The notes: a model not told the origin generated them from the sequence alone. 51,132 nucleotides of DNA from Pseudoalteromonas sp. P1-25 (GCF_001401805.1 NZ_LKDW01000029.1:1-51132), one strand, 5' to 3'; numbered from the stretch's first letter, positions 16,980-26,138 are shown. Numbers and translations are program-made.

Positions 16980-18024
16980 AATTAATCGCCCTTTTACTTT
17001 ATTAGAGGAAAGTATTGGGGTGGGCGAGCGCAAAACTCTCGCGTTGGAGGCCGCTAAACTTTACACCCATTCACCACTTAATATTCCTATTGAGGTGGTT
17101 AATGGTGTGATGGAAGGCCCTGTTTTAATGATATGTGCAGCTATTCATGGTGATGAGCTAAATGGTGTAGAAGTTGTGCGCCAGCTGCTATCTAAAATAG
17201 ATGTAAGCCAATTACGCGGAACCATAATTGCCGTGCCAATTGTTAATGTGTTTGGCTTTATTCATAAGTCGCGTTATTTACCCGATAGACGCGATATGAA
17301 CCGCAGCTTTCCGGGCTCTGAACGAGGATCGCTGGCGGGGCGTATGGCGCATATGTTTTTTAATCAGGTGGCGGTACATTGTACCCACATTATTGATTTA
17401 CATACCGGCGCTATCCATCGTACTAACTTACCGCAAATACGCGCTAACTTAGATGATGAAGCAACCGCTGAGATGGCTAAAGCATTCGGCACACCCGCGG
17501 TTATAAATGCTTCACTTCGTAATGGCTCATTACGAAGTGAAGCCGCTAATTTAGGTATACCGGTTATTACTTACGAAGCGGGTGAGGCCTTACGCTTTGA
17601 CCCTATAGCCATTGCAGCTGGAGTACAGGGTGTGGACTATGTGATGCGGCATTTAAAAATGGTCCGTGGCAAGCGCCCTAAAAAACTGCCCGATCCTATT
17701 ATTGCCGGTTCTACAAGTTGGATACGCGCTGAGGTAGATGGCATTGTACGCGCGCAGGTATCGCTGGGTGAACACGTAGAAAAAGGCCAAGTGCTGGCAT
17801 ATATAAGTAGCCCATTAGGTGATGCTGAGCTTGAGCTTTTAGCGCCTAAAGGCGGTATTGTAATAGGTCAGCAAACTATGCCACTGGTAAACGAGGGGGA
17901 TGCGGTGTTTCACCTTGCTTATTTTGCAAATGCAAATAGCCTAGTAGAGCAGCAGTTAGAGCATTTTATTGACGAAATAAATGATTTAGATGAAGAGCTT
18001 AAAACAGCGGAGCTAAATAATTAG
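16966..18024 (+). CDS. Succinylglutamate desuccinylase/aspartoacylase-family zinc hydrolase
   Basis: A metallo-carboxypeptidase-fold (M14-like) hydrolase of the AstE/AspA family. I start it at GTG 16966 (352 residues), preceded by AAAGGA; the frame is open further into rimK but only from a TTG without a ribosome site. Zinc ligands are visible: H61 and E64 in [10 protein letters not shown] and H146 in [22 protein letters not shown] is the substrate-arginine region and TYEAGE (204-207) carries the likely catalytic Glu. Residues about 260-350 form a lipoyl-like barrel-sandwich domain ([20 protein letters not shown]). The 14-base overlap with rimK points to a linked job. True AstE is unlikely because no arginine-succinyl genes are near. 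Confidence 0.82.
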   Translation: MAKVKINRPFTLLEESIGVGERKTLALEAAKLYTHSPLNIPIEVVNGVMEGPVLMICAAIHGDELNGVEVVRQLLSKIDVSQLRGTIIAVPIVNVFGFIHKSRYLPDRRDMNRSFPGSERGSLAGRMAHMFFNQVAVHCTHIIDLHTGAIHRTNLPQIRANLDDEATAEMAKAFGTPAVINASLRNGSLRSEAANLGIPVITYEAGEALRFDPIAIAAGVQGVDYVMRHLKMVRGKRPKKLPDPIIAGSTSWIRAEVDGIVRAQVSLGEHVEKGQVLAYISSPLGDAELELLAPKGGIVIGQQTMPLVNEGDAVFHLAYFANANSLVEQQLEHFIDEINDLDEELKTAELNN

Positions 18025-18040
18025 CATTGTGTTAGCTAGT

Positions 18041-18080
18041 AAAAAGCCGCAGTAGGTAATTTATCTACTGCGGCTTTTTT
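18041..18080. terminator. Bidirectional terminator after the rim operon
   Basis: AAAAAGCCGCAGTAG (18041-18055) pairs perfectly with CTACTGCGGCTTTTT (18065-18079) over a nine-base loop. The A-run and T-run at the two ends let it serve the rim operon and the convergent MscS-like gene. Confidence 0.92.
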
Positions 18081-18099
18081 GTGAACATGACTTTTTAAA

Positions 18100-18672
18100 C
18101 TATGTTTTTTTAGAGCCAATTATGCGTTTTATTACCGGCGCTTTAGTAGGCTTTGGCTCCTTATTTAACACCATTACAGGGCGGGTAACAAACAGGTTAT
18201 TAGGATAAACAACTCTATGCCCATCTACATGTTCAAGGAGTACGTTCATTAAACCTAATTCGACTATGCGTCCTTCTATGTGGTTTGCGCCATCAACAAT
18301 ACGTACCCAATTACCTACATGAAAACCGTTTTGGATAAACATGAGTAAAAAAGCGGTAAGGTTACTAAGCAGCGACCAAGCGGCAAATAAAGCGACTCCA
18401 AGCATTGCAAATAATGATGAGCCAAGTACTAATAACCCGCGCAGCTCAATGCCCCAAAATATCAGCACTAAACACAGTACAACAAACGCTAAAATGATTT
18501 TTAATAAAAGCTCAGCCCTAAATTTACGATGAACATCTACTTTTCCTTTAATGGCTTTTTCGAGCAGTTTTTTTGTTGCTTTTAATAACAGTGGAAAAAG
18601 TAAAACGGCAATAAGGGTAACAATTAATTTATATTGTGTACCCATTAGCTCTAAAAGCGTAAACAATTCCAA
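18100..18672 (-). CDS. Minimal MscS-like membrane protein
   Basis: A 190-residue inner-membrane protein with three hydrophobic segments (about 14-32, 52-72, 78-112). It then has the MscS pore-lining helix and beta domain (NLTAFLLMFIQNGFHVGNWVRIV, then a strand RIVELGLMNVLLEHVDGHRVVYPNN). It ends soon after the beta domain, so the C-terminal alpha/beta vestibule of E. coli MscS (286 residues) is missing, replaced by a short basic tail. It could be a small channel or a non-gating relative. It is convergent with the rim operon and monocistronic in appearance. Confidence 0.72.
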   Translation of the reverse strand: MELFTLLELMGTQYKLIVTLIAVLLFPLLLKATKKLLEKAIKGKVDVHRKFRAELLLKIILAFVVLCLVLIFWGIELRGLLVLGSSLFAMLGVALFAAWSLLSNLTAFLLMFIQNGFHVGNWVRIVDGANHIEGRIVELGLMNVLLEHVDGHRVVYPNNLFVTRPVMVLNKEPKPTKAPVIKRIIGSKKT

Positions 18673-18742
18673 AGTGAGATCCCGTACTGTTTTTAGGAAA
18701 ATTTAAAACGCGAGTGTAACGCTTTCGTTTATTACCCGCTAT

Positions 18743-20452
18743 TTAAAAAGTGTTTTTTACACTCACAAGCCATTGCACCGAATCAACATCATCGTAGCCA
18801 TCTAGTGGAGCGGCAATATCAAGGTGGATCATGGTGCCAGAGTTTGCTCTGCTTGGCGCTAAGCGCAAACCCACCCCAACATTTTTTAAAACATGATCGT
18901 TCTCGCCGTTATCTTCATCGTTAAACCAAGCGCGGCCAACATCAACAAAGCCCGCTGCACCTACTTTAAATAACTGCAGTAAATCGTACTCCCAGTAATA
19001 GCGTTTTTCTAGGCTGACTAAAAAGCTTCGGTCGCCGTGCTGGTAATCCATGGGATAGCCACGAAGGCCTGTTTCGCCGCCAAGTGTTAGCTGCTTATCG
19101 GCAGTTAGGTTTTTAGCGTACTGGGCGCGGGCTTTAACAAACCAGGATTGGTTTTCGCTGGTATTTAAGTAGTACTGCACTTCGCTGGTGGCCAAAAAGT
19201 TTTCAAGCTGTTTTTGCTCTTTATTCCAATAACCATCCACTTGTGCACTAAAACGCCACAGCGTTCTGTCGGTAGTAAAGTGCGCTTTTTTAGCTTTTAA
19301 CGAATACACGGCTCTGCTGTCATCATTACTAAGAGACTCATCGGAGTAACCTAAAAGCGCTTTAATGTTCCAGCCTAAATTTAAATCTTCTGTTCGCGAA
19401 ATACTGTCAAAATTACGTACTTTTATATAACTGTCTTCAAACCAATGACCGCTAACATAGGGGTAACTTAGCTGCCTATCTTTGGCTAAGGGAGCAAAGG
19501 TTGTTTCTATTTCTGCAAAGCTGTCTTCTTGGTTTACATAGCCAAGTGTCAATCGCTGCGTCCAGCTATCAGATAATGCTTTAGAGTGACCTAAAAAAGC
19601 GCTAAAAAAATTGGTTGTTTGATCAAACTCGCTGTATTCGTCACCCCGGCGATACAGCGCCTCTTCTCTTTGTTCAGAAAAGCTTTTAATACCATAGCTA
19701 TAGGGCGTATCTATGGCATAAAACGGGTAAGTTAACTCTAATAAGTGGCGTTTACCATCGCTGTTATCGGCATATTCTAAGCGCCCGCGATACCGGCTTG
19801 ATAATATATTAGGATCGTCATAAACAAATAAATAACCATTGCGATCGCTGTCGGTGGTGCGTGAAAACGATAAACGCTTACCCCAACCTAGTAAGTTCGA
19901 CTCGCGAAAACCTATGCTCGATTTATTTTCGCCACCGCTGCGGCTAAAGCTTATTTCGGGTAGTAAGGTCCATAAATCGCGAGTTACTACGGTTACATCT
20001 ACGTTGCCGTCGCAGTTTTCAATCGCGCTTATTTGCGCATCGTATAAATAGTTTTGTTGGCGTAATAAACGCTCTGACTCAGCGAGTTTTCTGGCATTGT
20101 AATTATCGCCTTGTTTAAATAACAAAATATTACTAATTACATCTGGCTCTGTTTGGATATGCGCACGGTTAGCAAAACGAAAAAGCGCGTTATTTTCCTC
20201 TTCCCGTTCGGTATTAAACACATTGAGTTGTTTAAGGGTAATTGACGCTATTTGAGCATCGCTGCGGCTATTAACGAGCGTGGTTGTATCTTCAACTTCG
20301 CGGCGTAAATTATTGCTTTTATTTGAGTGCGATTGCACTGTGGGGCAGCTGCTAGTTTTATTGCTTGGTTGTTGTGCAAAGGCCTTAGGCGCACTAAAGC
20401 TTACGAGAGCTAAGCTTATACAACAGTGTGCAATCCATTTTTTATTCACCAT
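18743..20452 (-). CDS. Omp85-superfamily outer membrane protein with a single visible POTRA domain
   Basis: A BamA/TamA-like outer-membrane barrel protein of 569 residues. The signal peptide ends at PKAFA (about residue 26). Residues about 65-150 hold one POTRA-like domain (ISNILLFKQGDNYNARKLAES ends near its helix). The rest is a 16-strand-type barrel, with the conserved inward loop G-L-R-G-Y-P and the following VGAAGFVDVGRAWF strand. It ends in Phe, as outer-membrane barrels do. With one POTRA it is neither BamA (five) nor TamA (three). The function is unknown; candidates are lipid or protein insertion into the outer membrane. Confidence 0.75.
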   Translation of the reverse strand: MVNKKWIAHCCISLALVSFSAPKAFAQQPSNKTSSCPTVQSHSNKSNNLRREVEDTTTLVNSRSDAQIASITLKQLNVFNTEREEENNALFRFANRAHIQTEPDVISNILLFKQGDNYNARKLAESERLLRQQNYLYDAQISAIENCDGNVDVTVVTRDLWTLLPEISFSRSGGENKSSIGFRESNLLGWGKRLSFSRTTDSDRNGYLFVYDDPNILSSRYRGRLEYADNSDGKRHLLELTYPFYAIDTPYSYGIKSFSEQREEALYRRGDEYSEFDQTTNFFSAFLGHSKALSDSWTQRLTLGYVNQEDSFAEIETTFAPLAKDRQLSYPYVSGHWFEDSYIKVRNFDSISRTEDLNLGWNIKALLGYSDESLSNDDSRAVYSLKAKKAHFTTDRTLWRFSAQVDGYWNKEQKQLENFLATSEVQYYLNTSENQSWFVKARAQYAKNLTADKQLTLGGETGLRGYPMDYQHGDRSFLVSLEKRYYWEYDLLQLFKVGAAGFVDVGRAWFNDEDNGENDHVLKNVGVGLRLAPSRANSGTMIHLDIAAPLDGYDDVDSVQWLVSVKNTF

Positions 20453-20617
20453 TGAACCTCTTCAATACTACTGCCAATATGAGTCGTAATATCAGCTTAC
20501 ATCATTGTTATTACAATGTAAGTAAAAGGTATGGATTTTGAAACTAATTAATTGTTATCGTTACGCACCTTTGTTAATTAACCTCAACGCTGCTTGTTTA
20601 GAGCATAGGGATGCGTT

Positions 20618-20902
20618 TTAGCTTAAGTAAAAGGCCAGGGCTGCTAATAAGTGCTCGGCTTCATGGCCTTCGCCATTAATCCAAATACTTTCGCTGTAGT
20701 GTTCAAAATTTAAATTAAAGGTTTGCTGTTGATAGCTAAAACGTAATTGATGACGATCAGCCCCTTGTGCGTAATCAATAATGGTTATCTCATCAGCGTG
20801 TAAAAACAGCGTGCTCCACAGCTCAAAGTCTTCATCATGAGGTGCCTCTACGGGGCTGATAACAATGCATTTATGGGCGTGATTGTATTCAATTTTGGTC
20901 AT
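20618..20902 (-). CDS. DUF3630 family protein
   Basis: A 94-residue cytoplasmic protein that I match to DUF3630 from its overall pattern: an N-terminal beta strand region, EDFELWSTLFLHAD, then a GADRHQLRF strand and a closing GHEAEHLLAALAFYL helix. No catalytic motif is visible. It starts seven bases after recQ on the same strand and is surely co-transcribed with it; DUF3630 genes beside recQ are also common in Vibrio and Shewanella as far as I recall. The role is unknown. Confidence 0.7.
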   Translation of the reverse strand: MTKIEYNHAHKCIVISPVEAPHDEDFELWSTLFLHADEITIIDYAQGADRHQLRFSYQQQTFNLNFEHYSESIWINGEGHEAEHLLAALAFYLS

Positions 20903-20909
20903 GATTTAC

Positions 20910-22733
20910 TTAATTATTAGCAAGGTAGTTACGAATGGCCGTTAAAAATTCGCCGCCATATTTATTGAGTTTGGTAAAGCCAACGCCCGACACCTTTAAA
21001 AACTCGCTGTCGTTGGTGGGCATTAATTGCGCCATTTCGGCTAAGGTTTTATCGTTAAATACAACGTACGGCGGTACATCGTCTGCATCAGCAAGTTCTT
21101 TGCGTAGCGCGCGTAAGCGGGCAAATAGTTTTTTGTCGTAATTAAACTGCGCCAGTTTATCTTGGTATACGTGTTTAGCTTGTAAGCGCGGCTCGGCAAG
21201 CTGTAGGGCATATTCGCTTTTAAGTACTGCGCGTGCAGCTTCGGTTAAGCGCAGTGAAGCACCTTGGGTAATATCTTGGCTTAACAGGCCTTGGTGTATA
21301 AGTTGGCGTAATATACTAAGCCAAAACTCACTGCTTTTGTCTTTGCCTATCCCATAGGTGCTGAGTTCGTGGTGGTTATTATCGCGAATGCGGCTGGTAT
21401 TAGCCCCGCGTAATAGTTCTACAATATAGCCTAAGCCAAAACGCTGCCCAGCTCGGTACACACACGAAAGCGCTTGTTGCGCTACTAACGTGCCATCAAA
21501 GCTTTTTGGTGGGTTTATGCAAATGTCGCAGTTACCACATTGCTCGCGTTTATACTCGCTAAAGTAGTTTAAAAGTATTTGGCGACGACATGTCTGCGCC
21601 TCGGCAAAACTGGCCATGGCATTAAAACGCTGCTCTTCTACGCGGCGGCGTTGTTCATCGTCTATGTCTTCAAAAAAGCGCCTAACGCGGCCAATATCGG
21701 CGGGATCAAAATACATAATGGCTTCTGCGGCTAAGCCATCACGCCCAGCGCGGCCGGTTTCTTGATAGTAGGCTTCAATACTTTTTGGAATATCGTAATG
21801 CAGTACAAAACGCACATTTGGTTTATTTATGCCCATACCAAAAGCAACGGTTGCAACCACAATTTGAATGTCATCGCGGGCAAATCCGGTTTGCACGAAT
21901 TGGCGTTGCTCGTTACTCATACCAGCATGATAGGCGGCGGCATTTAGCCCTGCATCAGCGAGCTTTTCGGCAATGTCATCAACGCGTTTACGGCTAGTGC
22001 AGTAAATAATACCACTTTGATTTTTTTGCTCTTTTAAATAGCGCAGTAGTTGCGCCATCGGTTTAAATTTTTCTTCGATGGTGTAACGAATATTAGGCCT
22101 ATCGAAGCTGCCGGTATGTATATAGGGCTGTTGTAATTTTAATTGCTCAACGATATCAAAGCGGGTTGCTTTATCGGCCGTGGCGGTCAGGGCCATCATA
22201 GGGACATAGGGAAAACGCTGTTTAAGCTCGTTTAATCTAAAGTAGTGCGGTCTAAAGTCATGCCCCCAATGCGATACACAATGTGCTTCGTCTATGGCAA
22301 ATAGGCTTATATTTAAGTGGCTGAGCCGTTCGGTAAATTCATGCTGAAGCACTTTTTCAGGGGCAACATACAGTAATTTTATTAGCCCTTGGTGCAATTG
22401 TTGGTACACTAATTGTTGCTCTTCGCGAGCAAGGCTATTATTAATGTAAGCGGCTTTAACACCTAACGCTTGCAGTTGCGTTACTTGGTCTTGCATGAGT
22501 GAAATAAGCGGCGAAATGACCACAGTAACCCCTTCTAGCACTAACGCTGGTACTTGGTAACACACTGATTTACCACCGCCTGTAGGCAGCAGTACCAAAG
22601 AGTCTTGGCCATTAATAGCCGCATCGATAACCGCTTTTTGGCCATCACGAAACTCGCTGTAGCCAAACACTTGTTTAAGAACGGTGTCGGGCTTGCGGAC
22701 CAATGTGCTAGGAGTAGGGGTTAGAGTATTCAT
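20910..22733 (-). CDS. recQ: ATP-dependent DNA helicase RecQ
   Basis: A 3'-5' superfamily 2 helicase that starts RecF-pathway recombination and repairs stalled forks. It has 607 residues (E. coli 609). Helicase motifs: the RecQ-specific motif 0 (FGYSEFRDGQ), Walker A LLPTGGGKS, DEAHCVSHWGHDFRP and the QETGRAGRDG motif VI. The zinc site follows, with Cys residues in CRRQILLNYFSEY and CGNCDIC, then the winged helix. The C-terminal HRDC domain (about 525-600) contains YVVFNDKTLAEMAQLMP. It is divergent from the yigI-like thioesterase, echoing the E. coli recQ-yigI-rarD neighbourhood. Confidence 0.96.
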   Translation of the reverse strand: MNTLTPTPSTLVRKPDTVLKQVFGYSEFRDGQKAVIDAAINGQDSLVLLPTGGGKSVCYQVPALVLEGVTVVISPLISLMQDQVTQLQALGVKAAYINNSLAREEQQLVYQQLHQGLIKLLYVAPEKVLQHEFTERLSHLNISLFAIDEAHCVSHWGHDFRPHYFRLNELKQRFPYVPMMALTATADKATRFDIVEQLKLQQPYIHTGSFDRPNIRYTIEEKFKPMAQLLRYLKEQKNQSGIIYCTSRKRVDDIAEKLADAGLNAAAYHAGMSNEQRQFVQTGFARDDIQIVVATVAFGMGINKPNVRFVLHYDIPKSIEAYYQETGRAGRDGLAAEAIMYFDPADIGRVRRFFEDIDDEQRRRVEEQRFNAMASFAEAQTCRRQILLNYFSEYKREQCGNCDICINPPKSFDGTLVAQQALSCVYRAGQRFGLGYIVELLRGANTSRIRDNNHHELSTYGIGKDKSSEFWLSILRQLIHQGLLSQDITQGASLRLTEAARAVLKSEYALQLAEPRLQAKHVYQDKLAQFNYDKKLFARLRALRKELADADDVPPYVVFNDKTLAEMAQLMPTNDSEFLKVSGVGFTKLNKYGGEFLTAIRNYLANN

Positions 22734-22866
22734 CGCGGCTATTTTAGTGTTTTTTTTATAGGATGTCTTTAGCTTAGCGGTAAATGATTTAATTAGTGCC
22801 TCGTGGTTTTGCTTCAGGTATGCTTAACTCATCGTACCAGTCTTAATTTAAACATAGAGAATAACA

Positions 22867-23322
22867 ATGAATAAAGAAATGTTAATTGAACAAGTGGGCG
22901 CACTGTTTGTAAATGGCATGCCATTTAACCAGTTTTTAAATATCTCGGTAGAGTCACTCAGCCCTGAGCAAGCTAAAATTACGTTCCCGTGGCAAGATGT
23001 ATTTATAGGTAATCCTGCGCAAAAAATTCTTCACGGCGGTATTATATCGGCGGTGCTTGATAATGTGGGCGGCATGCTTGCAGCAGCCAGTGTTATCGAT
23101 AAATTAACCGACTTAGATATTCCAAGCGTACAGCAAAAGCTGGCTACCTTAGGCACTATAGATTTACGTACAGATTATTTACGCCCTGGCAAAGGGGAGG
23201 TATTTACAGCCAGTGCCACTTTGATACGCTCTGGAAATAAAGTATGTGTATGCAGAATGGAGCTGCACAACGAAAAGGCAATACAAATCGCTTTTGGTAC
23301 AGGTACGTATTTAGTCGGATAA
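22867..23322 (+). CDS. yigI: YigI-like hotdog-fold acyl-CoA thioesterase
   Basis: A 151-residue hotdog-fold thioesterase of the PaaI/YigI type, expected to hydrolyse acyl-CoA in the cytoplasm. The long central helix carries the LHGGIISAVLDNVGG motif, followed by DLRTDYLRPGKGE and the last strand IQIAFGTGTY. E. coli YigI has 155 residues and lies between rarD and recQ, as here, which is the reason for the symbol. A clear AGAGAATAAC lies just before the ATG. Confidence 0.8.
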   Translation: MNKEMLIEQVGALFVNGMPFNQFLNISVESLSPEQAKITFPWQDVFIGNPAQKILHGGIISAVLDNVGGMLAAASVIDKLTDLDIPSVQQKLATLGTIDLRTDYLRPGKGEVFTASATLIRSGNKVCVCRMELHNEKAIQIAFGTGTYLVG

Positions 23323-23433
23323 TGATGTTAAAATAAACTGTCTTGGGTTTAGGTTTACTCGCCTCAAAATAAGTCACTTAATAGCGCGAATTGGTATAAA
23401 CTGTCGGCCTTTTAATACGGATAAGTAGTATGT

Positions 23434-24351
23434 ATGTCGATTGCAAACGAGCAGCGTAAAGGCGGGATTTTTGCCTGTTTAGCTTTTTTAATGTGGGGCT
23501 TAGCGCCTATTTATTTCAAACAAATACAACATGTTTCTGCCTTTGAAATTTTAACTCACCGTGTTCTCTGGTCTGTGGTTTTTTTAATACTTGTGGTCAG
23601 TGTGCTCAAATACTGGGATAGGGTTAAACGTATCATTGTCCAGCCCAAAATTGTTTTAATGTTAGTGCTTACATCCTCTATATTAGGCTTTAATTGGGGG
23701 TTGTTTATTTGGGCGGTCAATAATAACCATATGCTCGATGCCAGTTTAGGCTATTATATAAACCCATTACTGAATGTGCTGTTGGGCATGCTATTTTTGG
23801 GCGAGCGACTGCGTAAGTTGCAAGGGGTTGCAGTGTTTTTAGCCTTTGCTGGTGTGGTACTGCAGTTGGTCAGTTTTGGCTCGTTTCCGGTGGTGGCGTT
23901 TTCGCTTGCCACGTCTTTTGCTATTTATGGCTTACTGCGTAAAAAGTTACCGGTTGAAGCGCTGCCGGGCATTTTACTTGAAGCGCTAATTTTATTGCCT
24001 GTTGCATTAATTTACTGGTGGGTGATGGCCCCAACGCCTACCTCTGATTTAGCCGTTAACGATTGGCTGACCAATGCGCTGTTAATTAGTGCTGGTATTA
24101 TTACGACCTTGCCGCTGTTGTGTTTTACCGGCGCAGCTAAGCGTTTGCAGTACACAACTTTGGGCTTTTTTCAGTACATAGGACCCAGTTTAATGTTTAT
24201 GCTTGCTGTGGTGTTTTACGATGAAGTGTTTGATGCCGAGCGAGTGATCACGTTTGCGTGTATTTGGAGTGCTTTAGCTATATTTACGTGGGATTCTTAT
24301 CATCAATCACGTAAGCGTAAAAAAGCGGCGGTAACCGCCGCTGAAGTCTAA
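23434..24351 (+). CDS. rarD: EamA-family transporter RarD
   Basis: A ten-helix inner-membrane protein of the drug/metabolite transporter superfamily (RarD subgroup, linked by name to chloramphenicol sensitivity). It has 305 residues (E. coli 296). The start KGGIFACLAFLMWGLAPIYFKQ and HRVLWSVVFL are RarD hallmarks, as are LGFNWGLFIWAVNN, DASLGYYINPLLNVLLG and LGFFQYIGPSLMF. It ends in a cytoplasmic basic tail (SRKRKKAA). It is separated from the thioesterase gene by 111 bases and could have its own promoter. The transported substrate is unknown. Confidence 0.9.
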   Translation: MSIANEQRKGGIFACLAFLMWGLAPIYFKQIQHVSAFEILTHRVLWSVVFLILVVSVLKYWDRVKRIIVQPKIVLMLVLTSSILGFNWGLFIWAVNNNHMLDASLGYYINPLLNVLLGMLFLGERLRKLQGVAVFLAFAGVVLQLVSFGSFPVVAFSLATSFAIYGLLRKKLPVEALPGILLEALILLPVALIYWWVMAPTPTSDLAVNDWLTNALLISAGIITTLPLLCFTGAAKRLQYTTLGFFQYIGPSLMFMLAVVFYDEVFDAERVITFACIWSALAIFTWDSYHQSRKRKKAAVTAAEV

Positions 24352-24403
24352 TCCCAATGCGCAATAATAGTTTAAGTAAGTAGCTATAAAGCAGCGTTAA
24401 GGT

Positions 24404-25639
24404 TTAGCTTATTACTTTATTACGGCCGGTTTCTTTTGCATCATATAGCTTTAAATCGGCCTGTTTTAACAGTTCATCTATCTGGTAAATTGGGCCGCTT
24501 GCAAAACCAATAGAAATTGTAAATTTAATTTTTTCTTGGCTAAACTCTTGGCTATTTAGCTCTATAAACTGCCTAAAGCCTTCTAAGCGTTTTAGTGCTT
24601 GTGCTGTGGTTGCATCAGTAAAGTAAACGGCAAATTCTTCCCCACCTAAACGAGCAACTAACTGCTTTTCAAAGTACTTTTTAAAACACACTGCCAACCC
24701 TTTGAGCACTTCATCTCCGGCATCGTGGCCGTATGTATCGTTAATCGATTTAAAATGGTCTATATCAAGCATAGCGAGTGCGCCATCTTGATTCGATTTT
24801 TTTAAATACTTGAGTGACTTGCTCGACTCTTCAAAAAAGTAGCGGCGATTAGGTAGCTTTGTTAAGTAGTCTGTATTTGCCTGGCGTTTAATTGTGGCTA
24901 TTTGCTCAAGCATGTCGACGTTTTGACTTAGGCGGCAGTAAAACTCTTCGCTGTTAAAGGGTTTATGGAGGTAGTCATTAGCACCATTTTTTAAAAATAG
25001 GCTCGATAATGCTGATGAGTCAGCCCCAGAAATGCCGATAATGGCTTTTTCATCATTACTGTAAAGTCGGCGAATTTCAGCGCATAACTCATCACCATTC
25101 ATGTTTGGCATTTCGTTATCGGTAATAATAACAGACACGTCTTTTTGGCTTTCGAGCACCTCTAGCGCGTCTTTTCCGTCCTTTGCTTCGAGTATTTGAT
25201 ACTTATGGCGCTTTAGTAAGCTGCAAATGTATCTACGGGTAGACGTTGAGTCGTCGACAACCAGCACTTTTACGTTTTCGTTACGGGGTAAACGGCTCAG
25301 TTGTTTTTCTAGGTATTGGTAAGCTTGTTTGTTTTCTTTGATTATGTAATCAATGATTGGGTACTTTTCTACTGTGTCGCGAGTTTGCTTATCTATGTTG
25401 CCTGTCATTACGATGGTAGGAATGTCAGCATTAATAGTATACGGAATCGCCTCACCCGCAGGCGCATCAGGAAGGATAAAATCTACAACAGCACAAAAGT
25501 AGCTATTGTTTTTTATTAGCTCTTTTGTTGCCGCCAAAGACTCGGCTATATCAACTTCATAACCCACTTTGAGCGCGATATGCTTTTGCACACGCGCTAT
25601 AGTAGGCGTATCTTCAATTATAAGTATTTTTCGCGTCAC
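24404..25639 (-). CDS. Double-receiver diguanylate cyclase (REC-REC-GGDEF)
   Basis: A response regulator that should make cyclic di-GMP. The preferred start is GTG 25639 (411 residues): AAGG lies eight bases upstream and the protein opens directly with TRKILIIEDTP; the open frame continues to a TTG at 25705 without a ribosome site. REC1 (2-118) keeps the Asp in VVDFILPD; REC2 (about 127-245) keeps VVDDS, ITDNEMPNMNG and HKPF. The GGDEF domain (about 255-411) has LTKLPNRRYF, LDIDHFKSINDTYGHDAGDEVL and an active-site G-G-E-E-F. The inhibitory RxxD site five residues before GGEEF is replaced by FEKQ, so product feedback is probably absent. Confidence 0.88.
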   Translation of the reverse strand: MTRKILIIEDTPTIARVQKHIALKVGYEVDIAESLAATKELIKNNSYFCAVVDFILPDAPAGEAIPYTINADIPTIVMTGNIDKQTRDTVEKYPIIDYIIKENKQAYQYLEKQLSRLPRNENVKVLVVDDSTSTRRYICSLLKRHKYQILEAKDGKDALEVLESQKDVSVIITDNEMPNMNGDELCAEIRRLYSNDEKAIIGISGADSSALSSLFLKNGANDYLHKPFNSEEFYCRLSQNVDMLEQIATIKRQANTDYLTKLPNRRYFFEESSKSLKYLKKSNQDGALAMLDIDHFKSINDTYGHDAGDEVLKGLAVCFKKYFEKQLVARLGGEEFAVYFTDATTAQALKRLEGFRQFIELNSQEFSQEKIKFTISIGFASGPIYQIDELLKQADLKLYDAKETGRNKVIS

Positions 25640-25726
25640 GTAACAACCTTGTTTGATATTTTGCAAAAGTGTTTGCTTATACAAGTTGTAACTGCTAAAA
25701 CGCAAAAAAGCAAATAACTTAGAGGG

Positions 25727-26101
25727 TTATACGCTATCTGACTCGCCATAATCGTCTTGGCTTATTGGCATTGACCCTGACATTTTTGAGCGACCAAAAA
25801 GTGTATGAAACTTGGTTTTACTAGTTGTTAGTTTTAAATATTTAACCCAGGCTTTTTCGATTGGGTTTGTAGGTTCTTTATTGCCACAAACTACATCAAC
25901 AAATTGCGCTTGTAAGGTATTTTGTGGCGCTAACGTTTTATTATAAAGCCCTTTTAGTATTACGCCATGTTGCTCTAATATACTGGCTTCTAATAAGGTA
26001 AAGTTTCCGCTGCGGCTAAACCCGCGAGGAAAGTTTTGATCATCATAAAATTGACGCTGGCTAACAAACGCTTGGCGAAGTAGTGAAATATCGTTGCTCA
26101 T
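25727..26101 (-). CDS. maoP: Ori-macrodomain protein MaoP (DUF413)
   Basis: A 124-residue member of the DUF413/YifE family. E. coli MaoP helps shape the Ori macrodomain of the chromosome by acting with a short DNA site next to its own gene. The signature FYDDQNFPRGFSRSGNFTLLEA and ILEQHGVILKGLYN is unmistakable. The C-terminal tail (after about residue 100) is divergent and low in conserved features. It is divergent from hdfR across 90 bases, exactly as yifE/hdfR in E. coli, so the regulatory DNA is probably shared. Confidence 0.9.
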   Translation of the reverse strand: MSNDISLLRQAFVSQRQFYDDQNFPRGFSRSGNFTLLEASILEQHGVILKGLYNKTLAPQNTLQAQFVDVVCGNKEPTNPIEKAWVKYLKLTTSKTKFHTLFGRSKMSGSMPISQDDYGESDSV

Positions 26102-26112
26102 AACTGTATCCT

Positions 26113-26138
26113 CATACCCTGTTTATTGCTGGAGTATG
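26113..26138. promoter_or_regulatory. Inverted repeat in the maoP-hdfR gap
   Basis: CATAC (26113-26117) and GTATG (26134-26138) form the ends of a 26-base imperfect palindrome in the 90-base divergent spacer. The position suits an HdfR binding site or the MaoP target site; I cannot tell which and do not remember the E. coli maoS sequence well enough to align it. Confidence 0.4.
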
